Shown: positions 63,959 through 64,000 of the stretch, piece by piece
How positions within the stretch are numbered: the first letter of the stretch is position 1
How the letters are laid out: every line of letters begins with the position of its first letter
Source of the DNA: Bacillus sp. AFS037270
GTDB taxonomy: Bacteria; Bacillota; Bacilli; Bacillales_B; DSM-18226
Direction of reading: 5' to 3'
DNA length: 64,000 nucleotides
NCBI RefSeq assembly: GCF_002585305.1
Contig: NZ_NUNF01000058.1
Location: 1 to 64,000 of the forward strand
Notes under the pieces: generated by a model
What the model was told of the DNA's origin: nothing
The model's input: only the letters and a program-made list of their open reading frames with translations
Database searches by the model: none
Position numbers and translations under genes: made by a program

Positions 63959-64000
63959 TAATTGCTTCACCTAGCAGCGCCCCCTTTCCTTATTTTTACT

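Overview
The window is a contiguous piece of chromosome from an AT-rich, endospore-forming member of the Bacillaceae. The evidence is the gene order, which as I remember it matches the Bacillus subtilis suhB-ylaF-typA-...-ctaA/ctaB-G-ylbA-Q-bshC-mraZ-...-ftsZ region, shown here mostly in reverse. Sporulation genes (spoVD, spoVE, rsfA, ylbJ, ylbD, ylaJ) and the bacillithiol gene bshC support this. The species cannot be fixed; a Bacillus or Neobacillus-like genome fits. I see no rRNA, tRNA, CRISPR, prophage or insertion sequence.

Layout. (1) 72-19614, minus strand: the division and cell-wall (dcw) cluster, read as mraZ-rsmH-ftsL-pbpB-spoVD-murE-[murF-like fragment]-mraY-murD-spoVE-murG-murB-divIB-ylxW-ylxX-sbp-ftsA-ftsZ. 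It makes lipid II, moves it to septal synthases and builds the Z ring; intrinsic terminators divide it into several transcripts. (2) 19772-26049: bshC, a DUF3397 membrane protein, a ketopantoate reductase homologue, and a three-gene biotin-dependent acyl-CoA carboxylase. (3) 26285-40908: the ylb region, a mix of translation and RNA genes (rpmF, ylbN, tmcAL, rsmD, ylbF), coaD, proteolysis and lipase genes, and sporulation genes, with one strongly structured RNA at 35226-35378. (4) 40958-50478: an acetyltransferase, then the caa3 cytochrome oxidase genes ctaM-G-F-E-D-C, heme O synthase ctaB and divergent heme A synthase ctaA. (5) 50523-63958: pyruvate carboxylase, ftsW, ylaN, phoH, the yla genes, typA, suhB and a small coiled-coil protein.

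Items that most deserve a second look: a riboswitch-like structured leader with its own terminator ahead of an uncharacterised gene (35226-35438); an orphan Mur-ligase N-terminal domain in the slot murF occupies in other bacteria (11358-11801); a nested palindrome overlapping the end of murD (8955-9039); a family of short dispersed repeats whose hairpin shows a compensatory change between two copies; GTGG repeats with 10-bp period ahead of mraZ; and a palindrome plus ResD-like boxes between ctaB and ctaA.

Start codons were chosen from ribosome binding sites and remembered homologue lengths. Many genes start with GTG or TTG. All assignments come from reading the sequence; no search was run.
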